A program made the position numbers and the translations under genes. This document shows positions 32,151 through 42,330 of a stretch of DNA of 64,000 nucleotides, one piece after another. Within the stretch, counting starts at the first letter, position 1. Each line of letters begins with the position of its first letter. The notes beneath the pieces are model-generated. The model saw nothing but the letters and a program-made list of their open reading frames with translations. It had not been told where the DNA came from and ran no database searches. Where the stretch lies: the NCBI GenBank assembly GCA_944548615.1, contig OX155961.1, positions 22,090,773 to 22,154,772 of the forward strand, read 5' to 3'. The stretch is from Micropterix aruncella. Lineage: Eukaryota; Arthropoda; Insecta; Lepidoptera; Micropterigidae.

Positions 32151-32931
32151 GACTAAACGTCTTTGGACGCCATTCACTCTATTTTTATATACACTATATT
32201 GCGGATTTCAAATTCGAGATGCGAACTTTAATGTCCTACGAATATAAGAAAAGTAAAGCGTTTTAAAGATATTATCTGTATTATTAATATCATACAGAGA
32301 TTTTCTTGAATTATCTAAATTATATATTCATCGCTCTTAATTAATGCTATTGTTAATACATTTATATATAATAATTCATGGTATGTTTGTATACACGAGG
32401 AAAACTAAGCATGTGGATTTTGACGTCTGGTGCCGCAGCGTGTCATCCGACTTGAAGTGTCAATAATTACGCGCGTGTGCATACATAATCATTTTCCTTG
32501 TCGATTTTATTGATTTAGAAATTATAAGGATTGACGGAAAGATCGCAATAGAATTGTTAGGCCGCTTCTTCAGCGCCTCCGCCGCCCAGTGCTCGGGCCT
32601 ACGGCGCCCTTGTGGAAAGGCTTTCAGCCCTCGAAATAACTGGCATGTGACATTAAATGCAGTATAAATTAAATGCACGTGACATTAAATGTATATCTGC
32701 TAATAATATGTTTCTGTAGTACTAACCAAAATATCGATAATAACTGAGGAGTCAGCGAACAAAACGATCTAAAAGCGTTGAACTCAATTTTACAGGAGAG
32801 GCAAAAAACTAAATGGCATACTTCCATTTGTTTATTTGTATATTTTGTTTTTTTAGTTGATACCTTGGCTGATTTGTATAGGATCTAGCATTCGCAAGTA
32901 ATTTTTCATTGCAAGAATGGGACGTAATAAA
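32151..32931. other. Stretch without recognisable gene
   Basis: A slightly GC-rich patch at 32550-32630 has short open frames on both strands but no recognisable product. The rest is AT-rich. Confidence 0.4.
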
Positions 32932-33530
32932 AAAAAAATACGTGTGGCACTCGGGGACTGCCGCGGTAAAGCTATTGCATATCATTTTTAACAACTTATG
33001 CAATTATAATTATTTATTTATTTTATTTTTTCTGATATCAGATAACTGCGCTCTATCGGAAAACGTTGAAATTATTCCGAATCATTTGCGGCTGCGGTAG
33101 CAAATGATTCGGAATAATTTAAACGTCTTCCGATAGAGCGCCGCGCACGAATTTTTTATTCGATAAAGCAAAAAAAAAACGGTTTATTCGAAAAAAGTCG
33201 TAGATAAAAAGATAGATAATTGCATTATCTTTAAAATGGTGCAGGTTTCATAATAATACGCCAGATAGTATTTGCGTAGTAGTCGTTTTTGTGTTCGGTT
33301 AGACCTAATTTCACAAATTAATTACACTTTGAAATATAAACAAAATCTAAAATATTCAAAGCTAAGAATATTAGAAAAATGTTCTTGTTTAACATATATT
33401 TTTTTCGAATCGTAAGCTGTACTCGTTTAGACTTAATTATCATTTTAAAATCATTAATTTTCGTTAAGAAATTTCTTCATTCGGTCGCCGCGCTGGCCTA
33501 GGCCTGCGATAAAAGCTATGCAATAGCTTA
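32932..33530 (-). mobile_element. Hairpin repeat family P, copy P7
   Basis: Complete reverse copy from AAAATACGTGTGGCACTCGG to GCTATGCAATAGCTT, hairpin at 33048-33145 intact. Confidence 0.87.
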
Positions 33531-35670
33531 AAAAGATTTTGTTTAGACCGTTTTGATTGAAACCGAAATATTTAGATCGTTTTGATCGCAACTGTAATCA
33601 TAAATTATACCGTTTTGATTGCTACTGGTGTTATAAAAACAGAAACTTAAAAAAATTTGGCATTTTTTTTTCTTTTTTATATTTTTACATCGTTAATCTT
33701 AATCATAAAATTCTTAATTAATGAATATGTAAAAAAATCTCAAAATAATGAATATTATTTAACAAATATATGAATATGTCTCCTAAAAACCGGCGTGGAG
33801 TGCCGCAATCGTACTAGATCGCGAGGGCATTTTTTACACCATTTACACCAAACCAATTTGCTCAGTAACTCACTTTACCGAAGGTATGCTCAAATGTGAA
33901 TGTTGCCATATGTAAATTAGGGAAACCACAACAAAGACAAGAAAAGTTCCAAAAAAAATATTTGCCTATGGGTGCTGACATTCTCATAATCTCTGTGGGC
34001 GGTGAGGTGGAGAGGTTACCATACTACTGCTTATTCCTATGAAAGCCATATTATTTTATTTCCAGAATAACTATCTTGCGTCCGTCATCCCTCTGCATTG
34101 CCGATTTTAAAAGACGCGGTTGCTTTCCTGCGTTTCTTCTCAATGAGCTTTAGCTACTTCTTTTGAGAAGTTTAGTGTCGTACCAAAGCGTTTTGGTGCT
34201 ATCAGCCCTTATTTTATCATCTGCTTCGTGAAGAGCACCAACTCCGTTACCGTCCTCGAAGGATTCATTTTGGCAACTGTTTACATCGCTTTGCCGGACG
34301 CGACAAAGTTGTCTTCATCATAAATCCACCTTTAATTAATTTGTTTATCTCCCTTATCGATTGTTGTCGTTGATTCGAACCTCGAGTTGTCCAGTCGTAA
34401 CTGCCGCAAGCCAGATGACAGTAGGGCGAAATGAATGCGCCTGAGGGGCCGCAGTGGTGCTGATTACGCTCGGATTGGCGATCGGTCGATCAACAATTAA
34501 TTGGCATCGTTTGAGAGGCCATTGTCGCAGACGAGATACCACCAATCATCACTTGTAATCAAACCCGAGACCAATACGTAGTCATGCTGACGCCAATACT
34601 CGTACATGGACTCGACTTATACTCATACATGGTTGCAATCGACGGCGTTTCCGGAGTGCTGCGGAACTCCAGGAACTGGTTAATTAATGAAGCTGATTAA
34701 TTCGTGAACACTCCGGAACCATGAAGAACTATCTGCACGAATGCACGGTTATAGCCAAAACCGAACCTCATCATTTCCCTGGTACACTGTGCCGCCGGCA
34801 AGTGAGAGAGGAACATAGTGCGAACACGACAGAGAATATTATTATTATAAATATTAAACATAATTGTATGAGATTATTCATTGTTACACTGACTCTGAAA
34901 TAATCAATCGCTACGTATCGCGATTTTTATTACGGCCAAAAACCTGCGAAAAATTCAAAGCGCCCTCGAGAAGACTACCTAATATCAAAGATTTGTCTAT
35001 AATGGAAAAGCATTTTCAAGTTATAACCTCAAACCAAATCTCGGAAAAACTGCATCGATCGTATTCTACCTCAATAACAAAAAGCGAAAGGAAACTGAAT
35101 CTAACAAGAATGCGCGTCAAGATATCCAAGTGCAAACCTAGATAGATTCTCGCCATCTCTCTTTCACGACTGCTCCAGCTTTCACTCTTATCTCATCTCC
35201 CCTCCCACTCTTATCATCGAGTTCGTGATCTCCCATCTCGTTGGAATTATCCTTTATTTTTGCATCTTATTGCGAGTCTAGGCTTTCGATTAGGCCGCAA
35301 GAGAAGAACATCCAAGAAGCTCTTAAGTCGTCTTATCTAAAGGGGTTTTCTGTAGCCCTAAATAAAAGTATCAAAAGAAAGTCGACGTTCCACATAAAAT
35401 GCAACAAATTTAAGAATCCCCGTAATTATGATGTGTTGTCCCTTCCTTCTACGTAAACGTTAAAAAAGGATTCAGATGAAGTGTTTTCAAATATACTCGA
35501 TTCATTGTCTTTAGTGCTGGTTTCTAGCCACCCATAAATTTGGGAAATTAGTTGAGTTACACCCATCGATAAGTCAGGCCCAAAATAGCATGTAAAAATT
35601 GTAGGAATAATGTATTTTAAAAGGATTTAAAATTATTCTTCATAATGACATTTTGGCTATAGTTCGAAGG
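33531..35670. other. 2.1 kb stretch without recognisable gene
   Basis: Short diverged tandem words ACCGTTTTGATTG occur three times at 33548-33625. Open frames at 34354-34545 (minus), 34721-34903 and 34864-35145 (plus) show no domain known to me. An inverted TTCCGGAGTG/CACTCCGGAA pair lies at about 34648 and 34708. At 35648-35700 a 22-base phrase around TAGTTCGAAGGACGCTT is duplicated in tandem just before the LINE pseudogene. Confidence 0.35.
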
Positions 35671-35677
35671 ACGCTTT

Positions 35678-36261
35678 GTGGCCATAGTTCGAAGGACGCT
35701 TAATGGCCAGCATGGCTTTCGAGAATGGAGATCCACCACCACCAACCTTTCAGTATTTACAGGTTTTGTAGTGACCGATCATATACGTAAAGAGTATGTA
35801 GCTTATTTCAATTTTAGTAAAGCATATGGTCACGTCGATAATGACATATTGTTAAACGAACTGTTGATTCTCGGATTCTATCGGAAACTTTTACTTTTCT
35901 TGGCAGATTATTTTAAAATTGCCAACAATACGTTAAAATAAGGAGTCTCACGGTTGTATCACACGGTGGAACCTTTGCTTTTTAATCTCCTTGGAAACAA
36001 TATATCGGAAGTCGTGAAGTCATCTCAGTTTATTATGTTGGTGGTCGCTGAATCTGATGGCCTAAAATTATATCGGACTACTGACATTTTGGACAAATGT
36101 GAAGAGCTCCAACAGGATTCGAATAGTTTTCAATTGGTGTACCGAGGGAACGCTTCAATGTAGGCAAATGCGTAGTAATTACATACATATTCCAGGTCAT
36201 ACAAAGCATTTACATACGATTATACTTTCTCTAACACTATTCGCCGAAGGGTTACAGAAGT
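35678..36261 (+). pseudogene. LINE reverse transcriptase pseudogene, left part
   Basis: Reads QHGFREWRSTTTNLSVFTGF, then motif A remains AYFNFSKAYGHVDNDILLNEL, then after a stop LLFNLLGNNISEVVKSSQF, followed by a corrupted catalytic region leading into LKLYRTTD. Family forms have QxGFxxxRST, YxDFSKAFDxVD, LGPLLFxLFIND and FADDxKLY. Both the motif A aspartate (now asparagine) and the FADD box are lost. It continues after the Harbinger insertion at 36975. I would place it with Jockey-like LINEs by sequence style. Confidence 0.82.
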
Positions 36262-36357
36262 TTAAAGCTATGTCCACACTGTGCCCCTGTCATCTTCAAC
36301 TTTCCCTTCATCATTCTATTCAACTTTCCTTTAGGGCAAGCAACTGTTGAATGCATC

Positions 36358-36630
36358 ATGTCCGTGCGTCATCCGACCGGAGTCGTTATTATCGTTCAGT
36401 ATAACAACATGTGCGACGAGATGATTCTACTATGTGCGGCCTACTTGGTGATAAGAAAATCTAGAAAACAAAAGAGAACCAAGCGCATGTTGTTGGCTCG
36501 AAGATATTTTATGGATCGAAATAATGTAATTATGCGTGAACTGCGAGAAGATAAAGATATTCTTTTTAAAAACTTTACACGCATGTCCGAAAACAATTTC
36601 GATCGGCCTTTTATGACCGAAGACTTTTGA
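36358..36630 (+). pseudogene. Harbinger transposase, N-terminal remnant
   Basis: 90 codons; the segment ARRYFMDRNNVIMRELREDKDILFKNFTRMSENNFD corresponds, in shorter pieces such as MRELRED and NFTRMS, to the conserved N-terminal region of PIF/Harbinger nucleases (family form RRxWV..R...LxxELRxxD...F..F.RM). The DDE catalytic domain is absent through internal deletion. It stops where it meets the opposing MADF frame. Confidence 0.7.
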
Positions 36631-36793
36631 TCTTCTTTTTAACTCCATCGACGTCCAAGTTGTATTTCGTAGCCAAAACTTGCAGACCATCATTTCTTTT
36701 TATTTTATTTGTATAAATTTTGTTATTTTGGTCCCAAAGTTGTGGAAAATTTATGTAGTATTCAATAAACTGTAAAGTAATATCGTCCGCCAT
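36611..36793 (-). pseudogene. Harbinger MADF-domain protein, N-terminal remnant
   Basis: 60 codons starting MADDITLQFIEYYINFPQLW. The pattern of an acidic start, FIEYYxxFPxLWDxxNKxY, and a later VKKKIKSLR is a MADF (Myb/SANT-like) DNA-binding domain. PIF/Harbinger elements carry such a second gene, whose product binds element ends and helps import the transposase into the nucleus. The 3' part is deleted. Confidence 0.75.
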
Positions 36794-36974
36794 CTTGATG
36801 TTGAACGCTATGTTGCACAGAAATCCACGGACCGCGGGAACGCGTGCGTCGCAGCGCGCGCTATGCTTTCAACTGATTTAAGGCATGCGCCAAGGGCATG
36901 CCTCACGTGCGCTGTTGACTGCGCTATAACGCATGCCCTTGTTGAACGAAAAAAGGCACAGTGTGGACATAGCT

Positions 36975-37290
36975 TAAGACTTGGAGGGAAATTCGAGGCG
37001 GGCAATTCGATGGCCGCCTAACTTTCCGAAGTCATATATCCGAGATGCTTGAAGCTACTGGGCTTTCAAGCTACTGGGCTTCGTGCTGCGTAATCCGAAC
37101 ACTTCAAAGATGTCACTACTCTCTGCCTTCTTTACTGTCGTGCGAACTATTGCTATTTCATCAGTAATAGTTGATTCTGATTTTCGACCATGATCATACG
37201 TTCTCGATGTATTCAGCTGATTGCTGCCCAATTCTCCTCAAACTGAGCAATTTTTCGAACCATTCTGCATTTTCATGTTTCAGGAATAGT
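36975..37290 (+). pseudogene. LINE reverse transcriptase pseudogene, right part
   Basis: Continues the pseudogene beyond Harbinger: LGFVLRN at about 37075 and VVRTIAISSVIV shortly after match the 'LGFVLRxSxxF...LY..LVRSxLEY' segment after the palm domain. An internal short duplication (CTACTGGGCTT twice at 37050-37082) disrupts it. The C-terminal end is not clearly traceable. Confidence 0.6.
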
Positions 37291-37849
37291 CAGCGTCTAT
37301 ATGTCATTTTTCTTTAATATCAACGGATTTCACTCTCCGATGCGCAGCATTTACAAGCTGTTGCTTTTACAGATTGTAATTGCTGTAAATTTACAGAATT
37401 TACAAGCGATGCATGTAAATGCTGGCGTAAATTTTGAGGATTATTTCTATGCTGAAGAGACCCGCGGAGAACATATTCATATTTTTGGTAGTAGACTCTT
37501 GTCACCGTTGTGACAGCTATGACTAGATTTCTTATGATAGTGTCTACGTTATCCAGCACACAGAAAGCTTCGTATCTTCGGAAGTGGACTTTTGCCACCA
37601 ATGGGAAACTTATGGCTGGACAGATCTTAACCTTGTCTATGTCACCTAACCGTCTAAGACACACACTTCTCCTATTCCAGGAAAGACAGCCTTGTCAGCT
37701 GCATGAATTATATATTCTACCTCTTATCCTACCATCTACCTTCTAATCTACCATCTATTATCATCTATCAAATATTTGCTAAAGCACTAAAAGCTTCAGT
37801 TAAATATTTAGTAACGCCTATCACACACATATTCAACTGTAGCATAGAA
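37291..37849. other. Possible decayed LINE tail
   Basis: Two plus-strand open frames (37301-37513 and 37510-37746) overlap by four bases. They follow LINE sequence and may be the decayed ORF2 C-terminus, but I find no motif that proves it. Confidence 0.3.
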
Positions 37850-38026
37850 AGGATAGAAAACGAATTTACCGCGTGAAATTTGTAGGACCCGACGTTTCGG
37901 TGACGTTGCAGCCGCCGTTGTCAAGGGTAAACTGCCGTTGTCAGTTTACCCTTGACAACGGCGGCTGCAACGTCACCGAAACGTCGGGTCCTACAAATTT
38001 CACGCGGTAAATTCGTTTTCTATCCT
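37850..38026. repeat. Perfect palindrome, 85-bp arms
   Basis: Arms 37850-37934 and 37942-38026 are exact reverse complements around a 7-base spacer. Landmarks in the right arm are GACAACGGCGGCTGCAACGT, CACCGAAACGTCGGGTCC and TTCACGCGGTAAATTCG. A diverged second copy is at 50.13-50.29 kb and a fragment at 50.82 kb. The right flank (38027-38075) is an inverted match to the left flank of the second copy, so the repeat extends outward. Confidence 0.93.
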
Positions 38027-38116
38027 ATTTATAATGTCAAACAACCGCGATAGTCTTCGATTTCATATGTAGCATAGAAATCGGAATTTTCCCGAACGCG
38101 TTTAAATCTGCAAATA

Positions 38117-38255
38117 TTAAATCAGTCGATAAGTGCAATCCCAACAATTACAGATCTATTTCGATACTCGGTGTGCTAAAGAAAATGATAGAAAGCTCAT
38201 CAACAATCAGATTTGTTCTCATTTAGAGAAAACATTATGTTATCGAATGGTCAGT
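38117..38255 (+). pseudogene. LINE reverse transcriptase fragment (fingers)
   Basis: Reads CNPNNYRSISILGVLKKMIE and, in the next frame, KLINNQICSHLEK. Family form: NYRPISLLPVLSKVxExL..Q...L. One frameshift separates the two parts, and a different repeat takes over at about 38256. Confidence 0.7.
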
Positions 38256-38520
38256 TTCTCGATGATATGTATCAACATTTTCTGTACTTTCAACATGATT
38301 CATGTGTCCGACTATAACCGTACGCATACTACTACATGCTGTCATGTTAAACACGAGATCCCAAGGTCGCAACGCATTGAAATAACATAATGTTTTAACA
38401 TTACGACATGGTAACTACCGTCACGCCAACATCGTTACGCGTCATGTTAATTCATACGTATGGACCACAGTCCGAGTTATATACGTAATCCTTGCTGAAA
38501 CCTGCGTATTTCCGTGTATT
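38256..38520 (+). repeat. Unclassified repeat Z, copy 1
   Basis: Shares with 54938-55275 the words ATGTATCAACATTTTC, CGACTATAACCGTACG, ACGAGATCCCAAGGTCGC, CGTTACGCGTCATGTT and TGCGTATTTCCGTGTATT in the same order. It is shorter than copy 2 by several internal deletions. Non-coding. Confidence 0.7.
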
Positions 38521-39164
38521 ATATCGATATATTTTTCTCAGTGCATTGGATTGAAATGGATCAATTTGTCGCTTTAATTTAAAGGCATTATTTTTTCCTT
38601 GTGTAATCTTGGTAGAAATATAGGATATGTTATATGAAATAAATAAATGAAATAAATCAAAGTTCTATATTATATAATTCCTCGAAATAAAAAAAATATA
38701 CAACTATCATGTTTCTTTTCTTGATTTTAATATATCAGTGTTAATATAATTTTTGCTGTAATTATTATTTATTTTTTATAAATATTTTTAATTTAATTTA
38801 ATATTATTTTCTTCGGGAAGCTAGATGCGCTGTGATTGGGTGACCACCGTTTGGATTGTAAAGCTAAATATACCGTTTTATCAACGCGTCTGTTTGTCTG
38901 TTTAGCCTTGAGTCAATATTCAGGTGGAAATTTAACTATTTTGTTATGACATCTTGTTACCGCAATAATTCAAATGTTATCAGTTGATGCGGTTGATCTC
39001 CAGGAATTAAGATTCCTCTTCTGCGAAGTTGGGAGGATTATTTATATTGTGTTTATATTACAAAAGATGAGAAAACATGTGACTAAATAATTTGTATCGA
39101 TGCGTGGGAAATTTATTTTTACCTAACGTTGATTAGTAATAGGCAACCCGACTTCATCGAGAAG
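38521..39164. other. AT-rich stretch without recognisable gene
   Basis: No coding signal. TTTGTCTGTTTAGCC at about 38885 resembles short CTGTTTGTCTG words in other repeats but is not assignable. Confidence 0.4.
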
Positions 39165-39625
39165 AAATTTGAATAATAAGTTATGGCACCCCAAGACTTT
39201 CCCGGCTGATTATAAATCGATATCGTGGAGGTTTATACATACACAGACAGACAGACTTTAGTCTGGAAATTTTCGCGCGTTCGCACTCCTCTACGATTGT
39301 AAATTAAAGACGAAGTAAAATCGAAATGCAAACGCGCGTCGCCGTTAAATTCGCTGTTAAATACTCGAATTTCGAACGAGCAACACAACGCAATGAAGAT
39401 TTATATTTCGAACGTGCGTCGCCGCCTATTTAACCATTCTCATCGCAAACGTGCGGCGCCGCAAAAATTAAATATTTGATTTCGCCACACATTTGTGTGG
39501 CAAAATTTAAATAATGATTAGTGCAGCTTGTACATGAGATATTCCAACCAATGTGATTTCACAATGCTTTCGGTCAAACGAGGCATCTGTGTACCAAATT
39601 TCAATTCTGTAAGCACGTCTGTAAG
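39165..39625 (+). repeat. Repeat family X, copy X4 (rearranged)
   Basis: Contains 3'-part words (ACAGACAGACTTTAGTCTGG) at 39243 followed by 5'-part sequence (AAACGCGCGTCGCCGTTAAA, TTTCGAACGAGCAACACAAC) and then the central part up to GGCATCTGTGTACCAAATTT. The order shows that two X copies or a rearranged one are joined. Confidence 0.6.
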
Positions 39626-39658
39626 CAAGCATACTACCCGAGTCCATAACGTTTTTTA

Positions 39659-40258
39659 AAGCTATTGCATAGCTTTTATCGCGGGCCTAAGCCAGCGCGG
39701 CAACCGAATGAAGAAATTTCTTAACGAAAATTATTGATTTTAAACTGATAATTACGTCTAAACGAGTACTGCTTACGATTCGAAAAAAATATATGTTAAA
39801 CAAGAACATTTTCCTAATATTCTTAGCTTTGAATATTTTAGATTTTGTTTATATTACATAGTGTAATTAATTTGTGAAATTAGGTCTAACCGAACACAAA
39901 AACGACTACTACGCAAATACTATCTGGCGTATTATTATGAAACCTGCACCATTTTAAAGATAATTTAATTGTCTATCTTTTTATCTACGATTTTTTTCGA
40001 ATAATCCGGTTTTTTTGCTTTATCGAATAAAAAATTCGCGCGCGGCGCTCTATCGGAAGACGTTTAAATTATTCCGAATCATTTGCTACCGCAGCCGCAA
40101 ATGATTCGGAATAATTTCAAGTTTTCCGATAGAGCGCAGTTATCTGATATCAGAAAAAATAAAATAAATAAAATAAATACATAATTATAATTGCATAAGT
40201 TGTTAAAAATGCTATGCAATAGCTTTTCCGCGGCAGTCCCCGAGTGCCACAAGTATTT
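39659..40258 (+). mobile_element. Hairpin repeat family P, copy P8
   Basis: Full-length forward copy with the internal hairpin (40043-40138) and both terminal words. It sits about 35 bp after X4. Confidence 0.87.
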
Positions 40259-40751
40259 TTTCTATCTTTTCTTTTATTTACTTATGTATCAACGTAATAT
40301 ACCTAGGAATAGTGTGTATAAACATACTTTAGGATAATTAAAAATTTAGAATTTTGACACAAAAAAAGCAAAATTTCTGCAGAAACGCGTGATTTTGTGT
40401 ATTGTTGTGATCGCGGATGCTACGTGTATCAGTGGGTTTTTTAGTGGCGTGTCGTCACGTGTTCTGAGTTAAATTTATCCGAAGTCACGATCGGTCATGG
40501 CCTCAAAACAAAACGGCATCACACTGGTCAGTCACTACAGAAACTAACGTTTATTGTTATTAGGTATTATTCCTTAACAAACAAAACAAACAGGTAAATC
40601 TTTTTAGGTAATCTGTTGAAGATTTATTTGTCATCTTAAATTATGAGGTTTAGATAACGCACAATTTTTTCAATGTTGAAAATACATGACATTAAACAAT
40701 TGTTAACTAAAAATACAAAAATTTTAATAACTCTTACTAATACAATTGGTA
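40259..40751. other. Stretch without recognisable gene
   Basis: A mildly GC-richer patch at 40380-40520 (GATCGCGGATGC, GTGTCGTCACGTGTT) could be old host sequence; no coding frame or splice pair is evident. Confidence 0.35.
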
Positions 40752-42010
40752 ATATAGCGTATTAGATTGCTCAACGTCATAATATAATTTATCATCCAGG
40801 ATATTACTACGAAACGAAACGTGTAGATGGCACTCATAGTTCCATCATTACAGTGTTCAATATAGCGACCTTCGTGGCAAACACTATGGCGACGCACTGT
40901 AGATGGCGCTCTAAGCACGCGTATACGGTATAAAATAATAATATAATAACAAACGAATTTTTAAATCATATCCTACTAATATTATAAACGCGAAAGTTTG
41001 TAAGAATGTATGGATGTTTGTTACTCTTTCACACAAAAACTACTGAGTGGATTTTGATGAAACTTTACAATAATATAGCTTACACATCAGAATAACACAT
41101 AGGCTATAATTTATAAAGATATAGTTTGAATTATCTAAAATATAACGATAACTGTCAAGTAAGTAGGAAAAAATCTAAGAAATTGATATTCGAAATTAAA
41201 ATTCTAAGCGTCAACATATATTTTGAAAATTTTCTCCTACTATCCTACTACTAATAATAATATTATAAACGCGAAAGTTTGTAAGAATGTATGTATGGAT
41301 GTTTGTTACTCTTTCACGCAAAAACTACTGAATGGATTTTGATGAAACTTTACAATAATATAGCTTACACATCAGAATAACACATAGGCTATAATTTATA
41401 AAGATATAGTGTGAATTATCTAAAATATAACGATAACTGTCAAGTAAGTAGGAAAAAATCTAAGAAATTGATATTCGAAATTTAAATTCTAAGCGTCAAC
41501 ATATATTTTGAAAATTTTCTCCTACTATCCTAATAATATTATAAACGCGAAAGTTTGTAAGAATGTATGGATGTTTGTTACTCTTTCACGCATAAACTAC
41601 TGAATGTATTTTGATGAAACTTTACAATAATATAGCTTACACATCAGAATAACACATAGGCTATAATTTATAAAGATATATAGTTTTCTATCATCATTAT
41701 CACAATTTTCCATCACCACGCGGGTGAAACCGCAGGGCGCAGCTAGTCTCTTATAATTTTATTATTATATACATAAATATATTTAATTTGGCCTATATAA
41801 GAATGCGATAGATGGCACTAATAATCAAATGTTATCATTGTTGCTATTATTGGTTAAATTATTGGATTTTTATAATCAATCAGTCCTTTAAACAAAACCA
41901 TTAATTATCATTGTTATTAGTTTGGCCGTCAATGCTACCAGCTCCACCTACACTTCGCCGTTTCAGAAGGGTTGCCAAATCGCACTATAGAGTTGAGGAA
42001 TCTAATACCA
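40752..42010 (+). repeat. MITE-A family, copy 2 (hosts Helitron)
   Basis: Left end TATAGCGTATTAGATTGCTC and right end GAGGAATCTAATACC. It matches copy 1 on both sides of the Helitron, including GTAGATGGCACTCATAG, GTAGATGGCGCTCTAAGC and TATAATCAATCAGTCC. Confidence 0.75.
40971..41746 (+). mobile_element. Non-autonomous Helitron with triplicated 5' end
   Basis: Starts TCCTACTAATATTATAAACG after A and ends CAGCTAG before T, with a GCGGGTGAAACCGC hairpin-like segment shortly before the end. The 5' block (ATTATAAACGCGAAAGTTTG to about 250 bp on) occurs three times in tandem, starting near 40971, 41250 and 41528. MITE-A copy 1 has the matching empty site TTTAAATCATAGCTCTTATT at about 17921. Too short for a Rep/helicase gene. 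Confidence 0.85.
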
Positions 42011-42013
42011 CAG

Positions 42014-42250
42014 GGTGAGTTTTTAATTAGTGACATCCTTGTAGTGGTGAATCAGTACAATGAAGTAGGCAACTTTTGATTTACTATTAAAAAAACACAT
42101 TTAAATAAATTGTAGGGACATAAAACAAAACAATTATCTTTTGTAAAAAAACAAAACATTTTTTTTTCTTCCAAACGTTTCTATCAAAAGTTGCTTTGTT
42201 TGTCGTACTGATTCACCCACTACAAGGATGTCACTAATTAAAGACTCACC
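42014..42250. mobile_element. MITE with 45-bp terminal inverted repeats
   Basis: Left GGTGAGTTTTTAATTAGTGA through TGAATCAGTAC and right GTACTGATTCACCC through TCACTAATTAAAGACTCACC pair over about 45 bases. The 237-bp element has an AT-rich core and no coding frame. I could not read a clear target duplication. It lies immediately right of MITE-A copy 2. Confidence 0.75.
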
Positions 42251-42267
42251 TTCTATAATTGATAATA

Positions 42268-42330
42268 CACACCCAGCTATATGAGTACATAAAGTTTGCA
42301 GATGACCTTGTATACGTCAGCACTGAACAT
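42268..42330 (+). pseudogene. Possible reverse transcriptase catalytic-box fragment
   Basis: One frame reads YIKFADDLVYVSTEH, which fits the catalytic FADD box of a LINE reverse transcriptase. The match is short and stands alone between other repeats. Confidence 0.35.

Larger units (their letters stand above)
36265..36974. mobile_element. PIF/Harbinger deletion derivative
   Basis: Terminal inverted repeat AGCTATGTCCACACTGTGCC at 36265-36284 has its exact complement ending at 36974. The target duplication TAA (36262-36264 and 36975-36977) fits the 3-bp TWA target of this superfamily. Inside are the starts of both characteristic genes, a transposase and a MADF protein, pointing toward each other. 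The 710-bp length shows a large internal deletion. Confidence 0.9.
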
